Notes: generated by a model not told the origin, from the letters alone. DNA of 48,358 nucleotides from Rhodobacteraceae bacterium bin131 (GCA_002239085.1 MPNP01000014.1:1-48358), one strand, 5' to 3'; counted from the stretch's first letter, positions 36,044 to 45,774 are shown. A program made the numbers and translations.

Positions 36044-36811
36044 GTGAATATACACACCAAAATTTGCTTTATCGCAAGTTCTGACAAACAGGCACAACAG
36101 GCATTAAATGGTCATCTCAGGCATTATGAGAATTATCCCTTAGACCAAGCTGAATTTATCGTTGTCCTTGGTGGTGATGGGTTTATGTTGAATACTCTTG
36201 TTAAAACAAGGGAATGGAACTTACCGGTCTATGGCATAAATTGCGGGACAGTTGGATTTCTCATGAATGAATATAGTCAAGATGGCTTAGTAGAGCGCTT
36301 ACAACAATCGCTTGAACAAGTGATTAATCCACTCAAAATGGAAGCAGTGGATAAAGATGGTTGTACCCACACAGAGTTTGCTATCAATGAGGTGGCTGTC
36401 TTTAGAACGGGGCCACAGGCAGTAAAACTCAGAATTTTTTGCGATGGAAAAGTGCGCATGGAAGAGCTTGTTTGTGATGGAGCTCTTGTGGCCACTCCAG
36501 CGGGGTCAACAGCTTATAATTATTCGGCTCACGGTCCGATATTACCAATTGGTTCAGATGTGTTGGCTCTGACTGCAATGGCTGCATTCAGACCAAGGCG
36601 TTGGCGCGGGGCCTTGTTGTCAACATCAGCTCAGGTTGAGTTTGAAGTTCTTGAACCAAGTAAAAGAATGTGTATGGCAGAGGCTGATGGAAGGTCAGTA
36701 CGTAATGTAATTAAGGTTAAGATTGCAATTGAACATAATATAAAATATCGGTTAAGATTTGATGAAGGGCATGGACTTGAAGAAAGACTAATCAACGAAC
36801 AATTTTCATAA
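36044..36811 (+). CDS. nadK: NAD kinase
   Basis: A cytoplasmic kinase that makes NADP+ from NAD+, with ATP or in some families polyphosphate as donor. The glycine-rich GGDG (43-46) sits in FIVVLGGDGFMLNTL, then GINCGTVGFLMNE, INEVAVFR and the NAD-binding PAGSTAYNYSAHGPILP. 255 residues, the usual alphaproteobacterial length. The start is a GTG at 36044, with TAGGT upstream. It lies near ppk and ppx, but GGDG alone does not show that it uses polyphosphate. Confidence 0.93.
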   Translation: MNIHTKICFIASSDKQAQQALNGHLRHYENYPLDQAEFIVVLGGDGFMLNTLVKTREWNLPVYGINCGTVGFLMNEYSQDGLVERLQQSLEQVINPLKMEAVDKDGCTHTEFAINEVAVFRTGPQAVKLRIFCDGKVRMEELVCDGALVATPAGSTAYNYSAHGPILPIGSDVLALTAMAAFRPRRWRGALLSTSAQVEFEVLEPSKRMCMAEADGRSVRNVIKVKIAIEHNIKYRLRFDEGHGLEERLINEQFS

Positions 36812-36863
36812 CAACAGCTATGACCCAAATAAGTTTGGTTTTATGCCTGTTTTATTGCGCTCA

Positions 36864-36892
36864 TTGAAATATAGTTTAGTTTCGATTACAAA
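36864..36892 (+). promoter_or_regulatory. Possible promoter for the permease-hdaA/ppk operon
   Basis: TTGAAA (36864-36869), a 17-bp spacer and TACAAA (36887-36892) lie 30 bases before the permease GTG. Spacing is optimal and the hexamers are moderate matches. It would drive the permease, hdaA-ppk and possibly ppx. Confidence 0.35.
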
Positions 36893-36922
36893 AATATCTA
36901 TTGATTTATAAAGATTATTACC

Positions 36923-37981
36923 GTGGCATTATCAGTTAGAGCACAACTTCTTTGGTGGGGAATTGCAGTTGCAATTTTTCTCTTGGCCATTTCGATTTTC
37001 GTTAAGGCTTTACCACCATTTCTTGCTGGGCTTATCCTAGCCTACCTCTTTAATCCTATTGTTGATCGCATGGAAAATTGGGGATTGGGACGCAAGATGG
37101 CGACAGCTATCGTCGCTCTCATGATTTTATTGATCGGTTCGGCGATAATTATTGTCATAATTCCTTTATTGAGTCAACAACTTCTAGCCCTTATCAGCGT
37201 TTTTCCCGAGAATTTAGAAGTGGTCAGAAATTTCCTTGCTGAATTATTACCGCAATATTTTGGCAGCGACCAGGCATTAGAAGCGTCACTTGCTAAAGCA
37301 TTGAACCTTCTACAAGGCTATGCAACAACCATTGTAGCGGGGGTTTTTAATTCTCTCAATATTGCTGTGAGTACCGTGACCTTTATAGTCATTACACCTA
37401 TAGTCATGATTTATCTTCTCGTGGATTTCAATAATTTGACACGAACAATTGATGAGTTGCTGCCGCGTGACCATAAATCTTTGATTAAAGGATTGCTACA
37501 AGATGTTGATAGAGTCATGGCAAGTTTCATTAGAGGGCAATTAACTGTTTGCTTGATTCTAGGGACATTCTATGCGCTGGCATTGACCATTGTAGGCCTC
37601 CAAGCAGGTCTATTAGTGGGACTCTTAGCGGGCCTGTTATCATTTATTCCCTTTTTTGGTGCCATTACCGGCGGGATTCTTTCTATTGGGATCGCAATTT
37701 TTCAATTTTGGGGTGAATTTCAGTATATCCTTATCGTCGCGGCTATTTTTCTTGGTGGACAGGCTGTGGAAGGCAATTATCTTACTCCCAAAGTAGTCGG
37801 CAATTCGACCGAGCTCCATCCCGTTTGGATTTTGTTTTCATTATCCGCGTTTGGTCTATTACTTGGTTTTACTGGGATTCTTCTCGCCGTCCCGATTGCC
37901 GCTGTCATTGGAGTATTCGTTCGCTTTGGAGTTAAAAAATATAAACAGGGAGGTTTGTATTTAGGTGCAACCAAACATTAG
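36923..37981 (+). CDS. AI-2E/PerM-family inner-membrane protein
   Basis: A multi-pass inner-membrane protein of the AI-2E transporter (PerM/YdgG/TqsA) family; members export small molecules or act as Na+/H+ antiporters, and few have proven substrates. The 352 residues show two N-terminal helices, a soluble insert (about 85-145), then further helices. The family segments LPPFLAGLILAYLFNPIVD near the N-terminus and GNSTELHPVWILFSLSAFG near the end are clear. GTG start at 36923. Its end overlaps the hdaA-ppk start by 17 bases. A PerM-type gene upstream of hdaA is a recurrent alphaproteobacterial arrangement. Confidence 0.85.
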   Translation: MALSVRAQLLWWGIAVAIFLLAISIFVKALPPFLAGLILAYLFNPIVDRMENWGLGRKMATAIVALMILLIGSAIIIVIIPLLSQQLLALISVFPENLEVVRNFLAELLPQYFGSDQALEASLAKALNLLQGYATTIVAGVFNSLNIAVSTVTFIVITPIVMIYLLVDFNNLTRTIDELLPRDHKSLIKGLLQDVDRVMASFIRGQLTVCLILGTFYALALTIVGLQAGLLVGLLAGLLSFIPFFGAITGGILSIGIAIFQFWGEFQYILIVAAIFLGGQAVEGNYLTPKVVGNSTELHPVWILFSLSAFGLLLGFTGILLAVPIAAVIGVFVRFGVKKYKQGGLYLGATKH

Positions 37982-40877
37982 TAACACCAATACCTTAAAT
38001 TTTGGTTTTGAACCCTCTGTTGAACCTGTTGATTATGTGGTATCAAAGTCAAATCAGGACGTCTGGAGAACTCTATTTGACAAAGGAGATTGGCCACAAA
38101 ACAGGCTAGTATTATTTGGACCTAAAGGGGCAGGTAAAACCCACTTGATCAATATTTGGGTCAAGGAAAATGAAGGAATCGTATATGATTCCCAAAGTTT
38201 TCCTCACGAATTAAACGCCGATATGGAAGGAAATAAATCGATTGCCGTTGATAATTTTGAGTTGCTGATTGGCAATAAATCACAAGAAAGAGTTCTCTTA
38301 CAGCTTTGCAATTCAATCGCCCAGAGCCAATCCCGATTGTTGTTGACAACGGCCCAAAATCCCAAAACGCTATCCTTCGCATTTCCCGATTTTAAAAGTA
38401 GAATAGTAAGCAGTTTGATAAGCTTCATTCCACAACCAGACACAGAGTTACTGACCAAGCTTTATTTCAAGCTCTTTTCTGACAAACGAATCCAGATTGA
38501 TAAGACAATTGTCAAATTTCTTGTCGAAAATGCTGAGCGGTCATTTGAAGCTGTAGAAAAAATAGTGAATAAATTAGACACGCATTCCCTCATACAACAA
38601 AAACAATTAACGCGGAAACTTGCATCTGAGGTCATTGAGTCGTTAAGTTTAAAGTACAATGCCAAATCTGCAAGAAAGAAAGGACACAGAGCAGTGAATA
38701 GTCGTGCTGACTTTCTAAATTCAAACTTTCCCGAGCCCGTTGTTTATCCAAACAAAATAAACCAGTCTTCCCAGCGATTTTTTAATCGTGAATTATCGTG
38801 GCTCAATTTTAACTGGCGAGTGCTTGAAGAAGCCAAGAATCCCCAAGTTCCGCTCATGGAAAGAATCCGATTTGTATCCATTTCGGCAACTAATTTTGAA
38901 GAATTTTATACCGTCCGAGTCGCTGGACTTATGGAATTAGTTGCGCGGGGTGATTTTCCACCGGGCAATGATGGTCGACTTCCATCAGAGCAACTGATTG
39001 AAATCGAACGTGAGTCACAAAAACTTCTGTCGGACCAGCTTGAAGTTTGGAACAGTCTGCAGCGAGAGATGGAAACACACAAAATACTGATCCTAAAAAA
39101 AGAAAATCTGAACAAAAGGGACCAGGACTACCTTGACCAACAGTTCATCGAAACCGTTTTTCCTGTTTTAACACCCCTTGCAGTTGACCCCGCACATCCG
39201 TTTCCATTTATTCCCAATGCAGGATTTACAATTGCTCTCAAATTGGAGCACGAAGAAGATAAACGCAACCTGAGGGCGCTCTTACCGATACCAGTTCAAA
39301 TTAGTCGCTTTGTCAAATTGCCTAATGGGCCAAAAGATCAAGAGCGGTTTATTCCGTTGGAGGAACTGCTTCTTGAAAAGGTTCATTTTATTTTCCCGGG
39401 ATACTCAGTTTCAGATCATTGTATATTTCGAGTACTCAGAGATAGCGATTTAGAATTTGAAGAAGAAGCCGAAGACCTCGTACGAGAGTTTGAAACCGCC
39501 CTGAAGCGTCGCCGCCGTGGAAAAGTGATTCACGTTTCAATGAATGCAGATTCTGACGGTGATATAAACAAGCTGGTTCTCGCTGAATTAAACTTCGAAC
39601 CAGAGCGTGTAACCCGTATTAATGGTATGATTGGGTTGGCCGATCTCAGTGAATTAGTCAAAGGTCACCGCCATGATTTGTTGTGGCCCAAATTTACTCC
39701 GCGAATTCCTGAACGGGTCAAAGAGCACAATGATGATATTTTTGCTGCTGTTAGAAGTAAAGATATGCTTTTGCATCATCCCTACGAAACCTTTGATATG
39801 GTGATCCGTTTCCTTCGACAAGCATCAATCGATCCGAATGTGGTTGCGATTAAGCAGACCTTATATCGTACTTCTTATGAAAGCCCGATTGTTGATGCTC
39901 TGTGTGAAGCAGCTGAGAATGGCAAATCGGTCACTGCTTTGGTTGAGTTGAAAGCTCGTTTTGACGAAGCAACGAATATTCGTCAATCGCGGAAGCTTGA
40001 AAGGTCGGGAGCACATGTGGTGTATGGCTTTATTAATCTAAAGACACACGCCAAGGTTTCTTCGGTGATTCGACGTGAAGGTAATTCCATGGTTACTTAT
40101 ACTCACTTTGGTACTGGCAATTATCATCCAATCACCGCCAAAATATATACAGATCTGAGTTTTTTTACCTGTGATGCGGCCATCGGTAGAGATGGAACTA
40201 AACTCATTAATTTTGTTTCGGGATATGCTGTTCCCGATAAGCTTGAGTGTGTTTCAATCGCACCCTTTAATTTACGAAAAACGTTGCTGAATTGTATCGA
40301 GAATGAATCGCGAAATGCCAAAAAGGGTAAACCTGCCGAAATATGGGCCAAGTTGAATTCGCTGATTGACCCCGAAGTTATTGACGCTCTCTACCAAGCA
40401 AGCCAGGCGAATGTCAAAATTTCCTTGATTGTGCGAGGTATTTGTGGCCTCAGGCCAGGTATTAAGGGATTATCTGAGAATATACGTGTCAAATCTATCG
40501 TCGGTCGTTTTCTTGAGCATTCAAGAATTTTGTGCTTGGGTAATGGCAACTTTATTCCCTCTGGAGAGGCAAGGGTATTTTTATCTTCGGCTGATTGGAT
40601 GGAACGAAATCTAGACCGAAGAGTCGAAACCTTAGTGGAAATAAATAATCCAACTGTACGGGAACAGATAATGAGTCAAGTCATGGCCGCAAATTTGGCT
40701 GATAGTGAGCAATCTTGGGTTTTACACCCCGACGGATCCTATTTACGTGCTAGTCTCAATACAACCGAAGACACCTTCAATTGCCACCAATTCTTTATGG
40801 ATAATCCATCGCTTTCAGGTCGTGGCTCGGCCGGAGCAAAAGAAGGAATAAGGTTGGTCAATTTTTTAAAGGAATAG
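37965..40877 (+). CDS. ppk: Fused HdaA-like AAA+ regulator and polyphosphate kinase 1
   Basis: One 970-residue frame joins two normally separate proteins. Residues 1 to about 230 resemble HdaA, the DnaA-related AAA+ protein that with the clamp stimulates DnaA-ATP hydrolysis: Walker A GPKGAGKT (52-59), Walker B-like IAVDN (93-97), PDFKSR (141-146). The usual N-terminal QLPL-type clamp motif is replaced by NTLNFGF. After a polar linker (231-265) comes full-length PPK1, which polymerises ATP gamma-phosphate: FFNRELSWLNFN (272-283), the phospho-accepting H714 in THFGTGNYH, H852 in FLEHSRI, SSADWMERNLDRR. An internal in-frame GTG (residue 244, 38694) has AAAGGA 9 bases upstream, so the kinase may also be made alone. 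Start GTG 37965 with GGAGG upstream. ppx follows after 15 bases. In other alphaproteobacteria hdaA and ppk are adjacent, so a lost stop codon could explain this. Confidence 0.92.
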   Translation: MQPNISNTNTLNFGFEPSVEPVDYVVSKSNQDVWRTLFDKGDWPQNRLVLFGPKGAGKTHLINIWVKENEGIVYDSQSFPHELNADMEGNKSIAVDNFELLIGNKSQERVLLQLCNSIAQSQSRLLLTTAQNPKTLSFAFPDFKSRIVSSLISFIPQPDTELLTKLYFKLFSDKRIQIDKTIVKFLVENAERSFEAVEKIVNKLDTHSLIQQKQLTRKLASEVIESLSLKYNAKSARKKGHRAVNSRADFLNSNFPEPVVYPNKINQSSQRFFNRELSWLNFNWRVLEEAKNPQVPLMERIRFVSISATNFEEFYTVRVAGLMELVARGDFPPGNDGRLPSEQLIEIERESQKLLSDQLEVWNSLQREMETHKILILKKENLNKRDQDYLDQQFIETVFPVLTPLAVDPAHPFPFIPNAGFTIALKLEHEEDKRNLRALLPIPVQISRFVKLPNGPKDQERFIPLEELLLEKVHFIFPGYSVSDHCIFRVLRDSDLEFEEEAEDLVREFETALKRRRRGKVIHVSMNADSDGDINKLVLAELNFEPERVTRINGMIGLADLSELVKGHRHDLLWPKFTPRIPERVKEHNDDIFAAVRSKDMLLHHPYETFDMVIRFLRQASIDPNVVAIKQTLYRTSYESPIVDALCEAAENGKSVTALVELKARFDEATNIRQSRKLERSGAHVVYGFINLKTHAKVSSVIRREGNSMVTYTHFGTGNYHPITAKIYTDLSFFTCDAAIGRDGTKLINFVSGYAVPDKLECVSIAPFNLRKTLLNCIENESRNAKKGKPAEIWAKLNSLIDPEVIDALYQASQANVKISLIVRGICGLRPGIKGLSENIRVKSIVGRFLEHSRILCLGNGNFIPSGEARVFLSSADWMERNLDRRVETLVEINNPTVREQIMSQVMAANLADSEQSWVLHPDGSYLRASLNTTEDTFNCHQFFMDNPSLSGRGSAGAKEGIRLVNFLKE

Positions 40878-40892
40878 CTTGGAGCTTTTGAC

Positions 40893-42416
40893 TTGGATCC
40901 CCTAGACCTTAGCCAACCAAGGGACCCTTTGTTTCGTGACCCAATTGTTGAAAGGGTCAAGCGGGTGGCAGTTGTTGATGTTGGATCAAACTCTGTGCGC
41001 TTAGTTGTCTTTGACGGTGCCGCACGCTCGCCAGCATACTTTTACAATGAGAAAGTTATGTGTGGTATCGGGGCGTCTTTGACCGCCACCGGGAAATTGG
41101 ATATCGCTGGAAAAGAAAGAGCAATAGCTGCGATAACCCGTTTTGTATTAATTGCCGAGATGATGAAGGCTTCAAAATTAGTGAGTGTTGGAACAGCGGC
41201 TCTCCGAGAGGCAAAAGATGGTCAAGAATTTTGTCAAAAAGTTGCCCAAAAAACAGGACTGAAAATTCAAATTGCGAGTGGCGTCCGAGAAGCCAAATTA
41301 GCGGCCAAAGGCGTCCTTTTGGCCTCGCCCGATGCCAAGGGTATCGTTTCTGATATGGGAGGAGTATCCATGGAATTGGCACGGGTGAGTCAGCAAAGAG
41401 TAGGTAAATGTGTTTCATCCCGACTAGGCCCATTGATATTAGACAAGTTGAATCTTGATTCGTACCAACTGAAGCGACATATCCGTCAAACAATTGAGAA
41501 ATTATTTCAAGAGATTAAAGGCAAAAAACAAACTCTTTATCTCGTAGGTGGTTCATGGCGTGCATTGGCGCGATTGAACATGCACAGAACGCGATACCCC
41601 CTCAGCGTTTTAAATGAGTATCGGTTAATCCCGAAAGAAATCAATGAAACGTTTGACTGGTTCAAGACCGAGCCTATTGGAACAGTACATCATCAAACCC
41701 AGATCTCGTTAGATCGACTTAAGAATATTGACCTCTCATGGCAGGTGCTCCAACAGCTTGCAGAGGTGTTTGAACCGACTGATATTAGAATTTCAACACA
41801 TGGTATTAGGGAAGGACTTCTTTACGAAAGAATGCCAAAAAAGCTCAGGCAAAGCGACCCCCTCATTGAAGCATGCTTATTTTCGGAGTATAACTCTGCG
41901 CGGCTCCCCGGGTATGGGAATTACCTCTTTAATTTTATTCACCCTTTATTTGAGGGCACAACCCAAAAGCAAAAACGATTAATCCATGCCGTATGCTTAT
42001 TGCATGATGTCACCTGGCGCTCGCATCCAGATTACAGAGCACAAATTTGTTTTGAAAATGCGACACGAGGTAATCTTGGTGGTATCGATCATCCCGATCG
42101 AATCTTTATTGCCTTGTCCTTGTATTATCGCTACAAAAACTTTAATTCTTCTGATCCATACAGCACGTTTCTTACTTTACTTAACCGCCAAGATATTCAA
42201 CTCGCAGAAAAAGTCGGTAAAGCGATTCGCTTCGGTGCTATGCTTATCGTCGTTGCACCGGACAGCCTCGCTCGCCTTAAATTTAAACCGCAAAAAAACT
42301 ATCTTGTCCTACGCATTCCAAAAGTTCACAAATCAATTATTGGAGAAGTTGCCCAAGCCCGGCTTAAAGCCCTAGCCAAGGTGATGGAATGCGATGCAGA
42401 AATAAAAATCGTATAA
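40893..42416 (+). CDS. ppx: Exopolyphosphatase / GppA-family phosphatase
   Basis: A Ppx/GppA phosphatase that degrades polyphosphate (or pppGpp) from the end. The actin-like phosphate loop VAVVDVGSNSVRLVVFD is at about 26-42. VGTAALREAKDG, IASGVREAKLAAKGV and the second glycine loop GIVSDMGGVSMELARV follow. A long C-terminal HD-like region (LLHDVTWRSHPDYRAQ) fits the roughly 500-residue form. 507 residues. The start is a TTG at 40893 with GGAG 8 bases upstream; the conserved part begins at about residue 20. Paired with ppk, it suggests balanced synthesis and breakdown of polyphosphate. Confidence 0.92.
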   Translation: MDPLDLSQPRDPLFRDPIVERVKRVAVVDVGSNSVRLVVFDGAARSPAYFYNEKVMCGIGASLTATGKLDIAGKERAIAAITRFVLIAEMMKASKLVSVGTAALREAKDGQEFCQKVAQKTGLKIQIASGVREAKLAAKGVLLASPDAKGIVSDMGGVSMELARVSQQRVGKCVSSRLGPLILDKLNLDSYQLKRHIRQTIEKLFQEIKGKKQTLYLVGGSWRALARLNMHRTRYPLSVLNEYRLIPKEINETFDWFKTEPIGTVHHQTQISLDRLKNIDLSWQVLQQLAEVFEPTDIRISTHGIREGLLYERMPKKLRQSDPLIEACLFSEYNSARLPGYGNYLFNFIHPLFEGTTQKQKRLIHAVCLLHDVTWRSHPDYRAQICFENATRGNLGGIDHPDRIFIALSLYYRYKNFNSSDPYSTFLTLLNRQDIQLAEKVGKAIRFGAMLIVVAPDSLARLKFKPQKNYLVLRIPKVHKSIIGEVAQARLKALAKVMECDAEIKIV

Positions 42417-42445
42417 ACCAAATAACACATTATAGGGTGTAAGCT

Positions 42446-43780
42446 ATGAGACTGAGCAGATATTTCCTCCCGGTCATGAAGGAGGTGCCAACTGATACGG
42501 AAATTGTCAGCCATCAATTGATGGTTCGAGCGGGGATGATTAAACAGGCAGCTTCGGGAATTTATTCGTGGATGCCACTCGGTCTAAGGGTATTACAGAA
42601 AATCCAGAATATAGTTACTGAAGAGCAGGAAAAAGCTGGGCATATTCCCATGTTAATGCCGACGATTCAACCGGCTTCATTATGGCAAGAGTCAGGTCGC
42701 TATGACGACTATGGAGAGGAAATGCTTCGCATTCGGGACCGCCATGATCGGGACTTGCTGTATGGACCAACAAATGAGGAGTTAATAACCGATATATTTC
42801 GACAGCATATCAAGTCTTATAAAGCGCTGCCAGTCACCCTTTTTCATATCCAATGGAAGTTCCGAGATGAAAGAAGACCGCGTTTTGGGGTTATGCGAGG
42901 TCGTGAGTTTTTAATGAAAGATGGCTATAATTTTGATCTGGATTTTGAGACGGCCATTCATTCATATAATCGGCACATGGTGAGTTATCTACGCACTTAT
43001 AATCGAATGGGATTAAAGGCCATTCCAATGCGTGCCGATACCGGTCCAATCGGTGGTAAATATAGCCACGAGTTTTTGCTTCTTGCTGACACGGGTGAAT
43101 CAACGGTTTTTTATGACGATGCAATTCTTAAAATGAATTTCGATGATACTAAAATTGACTATGATAATGCTCAAGAATGTCAAAAGATTGTTGACTCATG
43201 GACAAATCACTATGCCAGAACTGATGAAACGCATGACCAAGCTGAATTTGACCGCCTCGTACCAAACCATCGACAAGCCCAATCAAAGGCGATTGAGGTC
43301 GGTCAAATATTCTACTTTGGGACCAAGTACTCAGATCCAATGAAGGCAACAGTTGTTGATGAAATGGGAAAGCATATCCCGGTTCATATGGGTTCGCATG
43401 GAATCGGTGTTTCAAGGCTTGTGGGAGCTATTATCGAAGCCTCCCACGATAGTCGTGGCATCATTTGGCCGATGTCAGTTGCCCCTTTCAAAGTTGGAAT
43501 TGTCAGTACGTCTTCGGACGATAAAGCGATATGTCAAGAATGCGAAAGACTGTATCAAGAATGTGAAAATGCTGGTTTGGAACCACTATATGATGACCGT
43601 AATGAAAGACCAGGAGCAAAGTTTGCAACAATGGAATTAATCGGGATTCCAATTCGAATAACAGTTGGAAGAGGTTTAAAAAAAGGTGTAGTTGAATTAA
43701 CTGAACGAGCCAATGGTCAGACAACCGAAGTGAGCCAATCTCAAATCCTCAACAAAGTCATTGAAATAGTTAATTCTTGA
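42446..43780 (+). CDS. proS: Prolyl-tRNA synthetase, short alphaproteobacterial form
   Basis: A class II aminoacyl-tRNA synthetase charging tRNA-Pro. Motif 1 is in [28 protein letters not shown] and motif 2 ([26 protein letters not shown]) follow, and motif 3 is the [12 protein letters not shown] segment; then comes an anticodon-binding domain. At 444 residues it lacks the roughly 180-residue INS editing domain of the E. coli type, as usual in alphaproteobacteria. ATG at 42446 with TAGGG upstream. proS-lolC-lolD is a conserved alphaproteobacterial order. Confidence 0.95.
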   Translation: MRLSRYFLPVMKEVPTDTEIVSHQLMVRAGMIKQAASGIYSWMPLGLRVLQKIQNIVTEEQEKAGHIPMLMPTIQPASLWQESGRYDDYGEEMLRIRDRHDRDLLYGPTNEELITDIFRQHIKSYKALPVTLFHIQWKFRDERRPRFGVMRGREFLMKDGYNFDLDFETAIHSYNRHMVSYLRTYNRMGLKAIPMRADTGPIGGKYSHEFLLLADTGESTVFYDDAILKMNFDDTKIDYDNAQECQKIVDSWTNHYARTDETHDQAEFDRLVPNHRQAQSKAIEVGQIFYFGTKYSDPMKATVVDEMGKHIPVHMGSHGIGVSRLVGAIIEASHDSRGIIWPMSVAPFKVGIVSTSSDDKAICQECERLYQECENAGLEPLYDDRNERPGAKFATMELIGIPIRITVGRGLKKGVVELTERANGQTTEVSQSQILNKVIEIVNS

Positions 43781-43820
43781 CGTCAACTCTGGAAGACTTT
43801 TAAAGAATTGAGAGGATAAA

Positions 43821-45095
43821 ATTCGTCCATTTAGCAGAATAGAATGGTTTATCGCTTGGCGATACCTCAAAGCCAAAAAAGGTGATGGGGGCGTGAGCAT
43901 CATGACAATTATTTCTTTGATTGGTGTGACGATAGCTGTTTTCGCCATGATTGCGACCCTCTCGGTTCGCACTGGCTTCCGTACAGAGTTCGTTCAAACT
44001 GTACTAGGGGCCAATCCTCATTTAACCCTTTATTCGAGTCAATTTATTGATGAGAATTCAGAACGTTCGACTCGTTTAACTGACTATGAGCAGTTGGTTG
44101 ATGAAATTTCAAAAGTTGAAGGGGTTCAAAGCGTAATCCCTGTTGTTCGAACCCAGGTTCTGGCCTCTTCAGAGATTCGCAATACGGGCATTGAGGTTTT
44201 TGGGATAACGATTGAGGATTTAAAGAAGTACCCCTTAGTGAGTAAGCCAGAGTCTTCTGCTGGCAACCTAAATGATTTAGCGAACGGGATTGCTATTGGC
44301 TCTGGAGTTGCTCGTGCTCTTGGGGTCGTCGTTGGAGATATGATTAGATTGACTTCCCCCAATGGCGTAAGAACAGCTTTTGGAGTAGCACCGAGGATTA
44401 ACCAATATAAAGTTGTTTATGTTTTTGAAGTGGGGCGCTATGACATTGATCAAACCCGGGCTTATTTGACTTTTGCCGAAGGCCAGAAGTTTTTTGGCCG
44501 GGATGGAGTGGCTGATGAATTAGCAATCTTTACCGATAATCCTGATCAAGTGGAGACCTATCAAAAAACCATTGAAGCCACAGTGGATGAAAATTTATTT
44601 ACTTGGACATGGAAAGATTCATCGGGAAATTTCCTTAGAGCTCTCCAAATGGAAGACAATTTAATGTTTATTGTTATGTCTATTCTGGTTATGGTTGCAT
44701 CGTTTAACATCGTTTCTGGACTGGTGATGTTGGTCAAAAACAAATCAAGTGAAATTGGTGTGCTCAGGTCATTAGGGCTTACGCAAGGTGCAATTATGCG
44801 AATATTTGTTATCTATGGTGCAATCATTGGGACTACAGGAACTGTCTTGGGAGTCATATTGGGGTGCCTGTTTGCCATTTACATTGATCCTATATTTAAT
44901 ACCGTGAATTATCTTGCAGGCGGTGGCATTTGGGATCCGTCTGTACGTTTTTTATCTACCCTTCCGGCCAAGGTCGTGATGAGCGATGTGATAGCGGTTG
45001 TAACCCTTGCGCTCACTTTGTCATATGGAGTAACAATCATTCCCGCAAGACGAGCGTCAAGAATGTATCCTGGAGAGGCAATTCGATATGGATGA
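43821..45095 (+). CDS. lolC: Lipoprotein-releasing ABC permease LolC/LolE-type, possible ATT start
   Basis: The inner-membrane permease of the LolCDE complex, which extracts lipoproteins for transfer to the outer membrane. It has one N-terminal transmembrane helix, a periplasmic MacB-like domain (about 50-270) and three C-terminal helices (MFIVMSILVMVASFNIVSGL onward, ending RRASRMYPGEAIRYG). The conserved cytoplasmic start IEWFIAWRYLKAKK is encoded from about 43839, but the frame upstream to the TGA at 43809 has no ATG, GTG or TTG. ATT at 43821 has AGAGG five bases upstream and would give 424 residues, the normal length. The first usual codon, GTG 43893, would remove the conserved segment. 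A single lolC/E gene fits alphaproteobacteria, where it acts as a homodimer. lolD overlaps its end. Confidence 0.88.
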   Translation: MRPFSRIEWFIAWRYLKAKKGDGGVSIMTIISLIGVTIAVFAMIATLSVRTGFRTEFVQTVLGANPHLTLYSSQFIDENSERSTRLTDYEQLVDEISKVEGVQSVIPVVRTQVLASSEIRNTGIEVFGITIEDLKKYPLVSKPESSAGNLNDLANGIAIGSGVARALGVVVGDMIRLTSPNGVRTAFGVAPRINQYKVVYVFEVGRYDIDQTRAYLTFAEGQKFFGRDGVADELAIFTDNPDQVETYQKTIEATVDENLFTWTWKDSSGNFLRALQMEDNLMFIVMSILVMVASFNIVSGLVMLVKNKSSEIGVLRSLGLTQGAIMRIFVIYGAIIGTTGTVLGVILGCLFAIYIDPIFNTVNYLAGGGIWDPSVRFLSTLPAKVVMSDVIAVVTLALTLSYGVTIIPARRASRMYPGEAIRYG

Positions 45096-45774
45096 GCCTA
45101 TTCTTAAGTTACAGGAAATTACAAAAACATATAACCCCGATAAATTGAATGAAGTTTGTGTTCTAAAGGGAGTCAGCCTGACCTTAAAAAAGGGAGAAAT
45201 TGTCGGGTTATTGGCTCCTTCTGGTGCTGGGAAATCAACTCTAATTTTTATTTCAGGATTGATTGAATCGCCTGATGAGGGGGTAATTTCAATTGCGGGT
45301 ACGCACGTTCATAAAGTTGATGACCAAGTGCGCACAAAAATTCGTCGCCAAGATATTGGAATTGTCTACCAGTTTCATCACCTTCTTCCTGAATTTAGTG
45401 CCGTTGAGAACGTTATGGTTCCTCAGTTGGCGAATGGTGTAGTCTGGGAAGAGGCACAGGCCCGAGCACAAGCTTTATTGGCAAGTGTTGCTCTTCACGA
45501 CCGGTATAACCATAAACCTTCTGAACTTAGTGGGGGTGAACAACAGCGAGTTTCTCTTTGCCGCTCTTTGGCCAATTCTCCTAAACTTCTTCTTGCTGAC
45601 GAGCCGACAGGAAATCTTGACAGTAAGACATCCCAGCATGTTTTTGAGTTGCTACTTGAGAAAGTCAAAATATTAGGAATGGGGGCTTTAGTCGCTACGC
45701 ATAACGAGCATTTGTCAAAGCAAATGGACCGTGTTATTTATCTAGAAAATGGTAAGCTTATCAACCGAGAATAA
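45088..45774 (+). CDS. lolD: Lipoprotein-releasing ABC transporter ATPase LolD
   Basis: The ATPase that powers LolC-type lipoprotein release. Walker A APSGAGKST (43-51), Q-loop YQFHHLLPEFSAVENV, signature LSGGEQQRV (147-155), Walker B LLLADEP (167-173), D-loop GNLD and the switch His in VATHNEHL. The FHHLLPEFSA and LANSPKLLLADEPTGNLD segments are typical of LolD rather than MacB. 228 residues. Its ATG overlaps the lolC end by 8 bases, so the two are coupled. dnaE, often next in this order, is absent; a surface protein gene lies downstream instead. Confidence 0.94.
   Translation: MDEPILKLQEITKTYNPDKLNEVCVLKGVSLTLKKGEIVGLLAPSGAGKSTLIFISGLIESPDEGVISIAGTHVHKVDDQVRTKIRRQDIGIVYQFHHLLPEFSAVENVMVPQLANGVVWEEAQARAQALLASVALHDRYNHKPSELSGGEQQRVSLCRSLANSPKLLLADEPTGNLDSKTSQHVFELLLEKVKILGMGALVATHNEHLSKQMDRVIYLENGKLINRE

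Noticed and set aside
36044-36811. Polyphosphate-dependent NAD kinase inferred from the nearby ppk and ppx
   Set aside because: The GGDG motif is shared by ATP- and polyphosphate-using enzymes, and proximity alone is not evidence.
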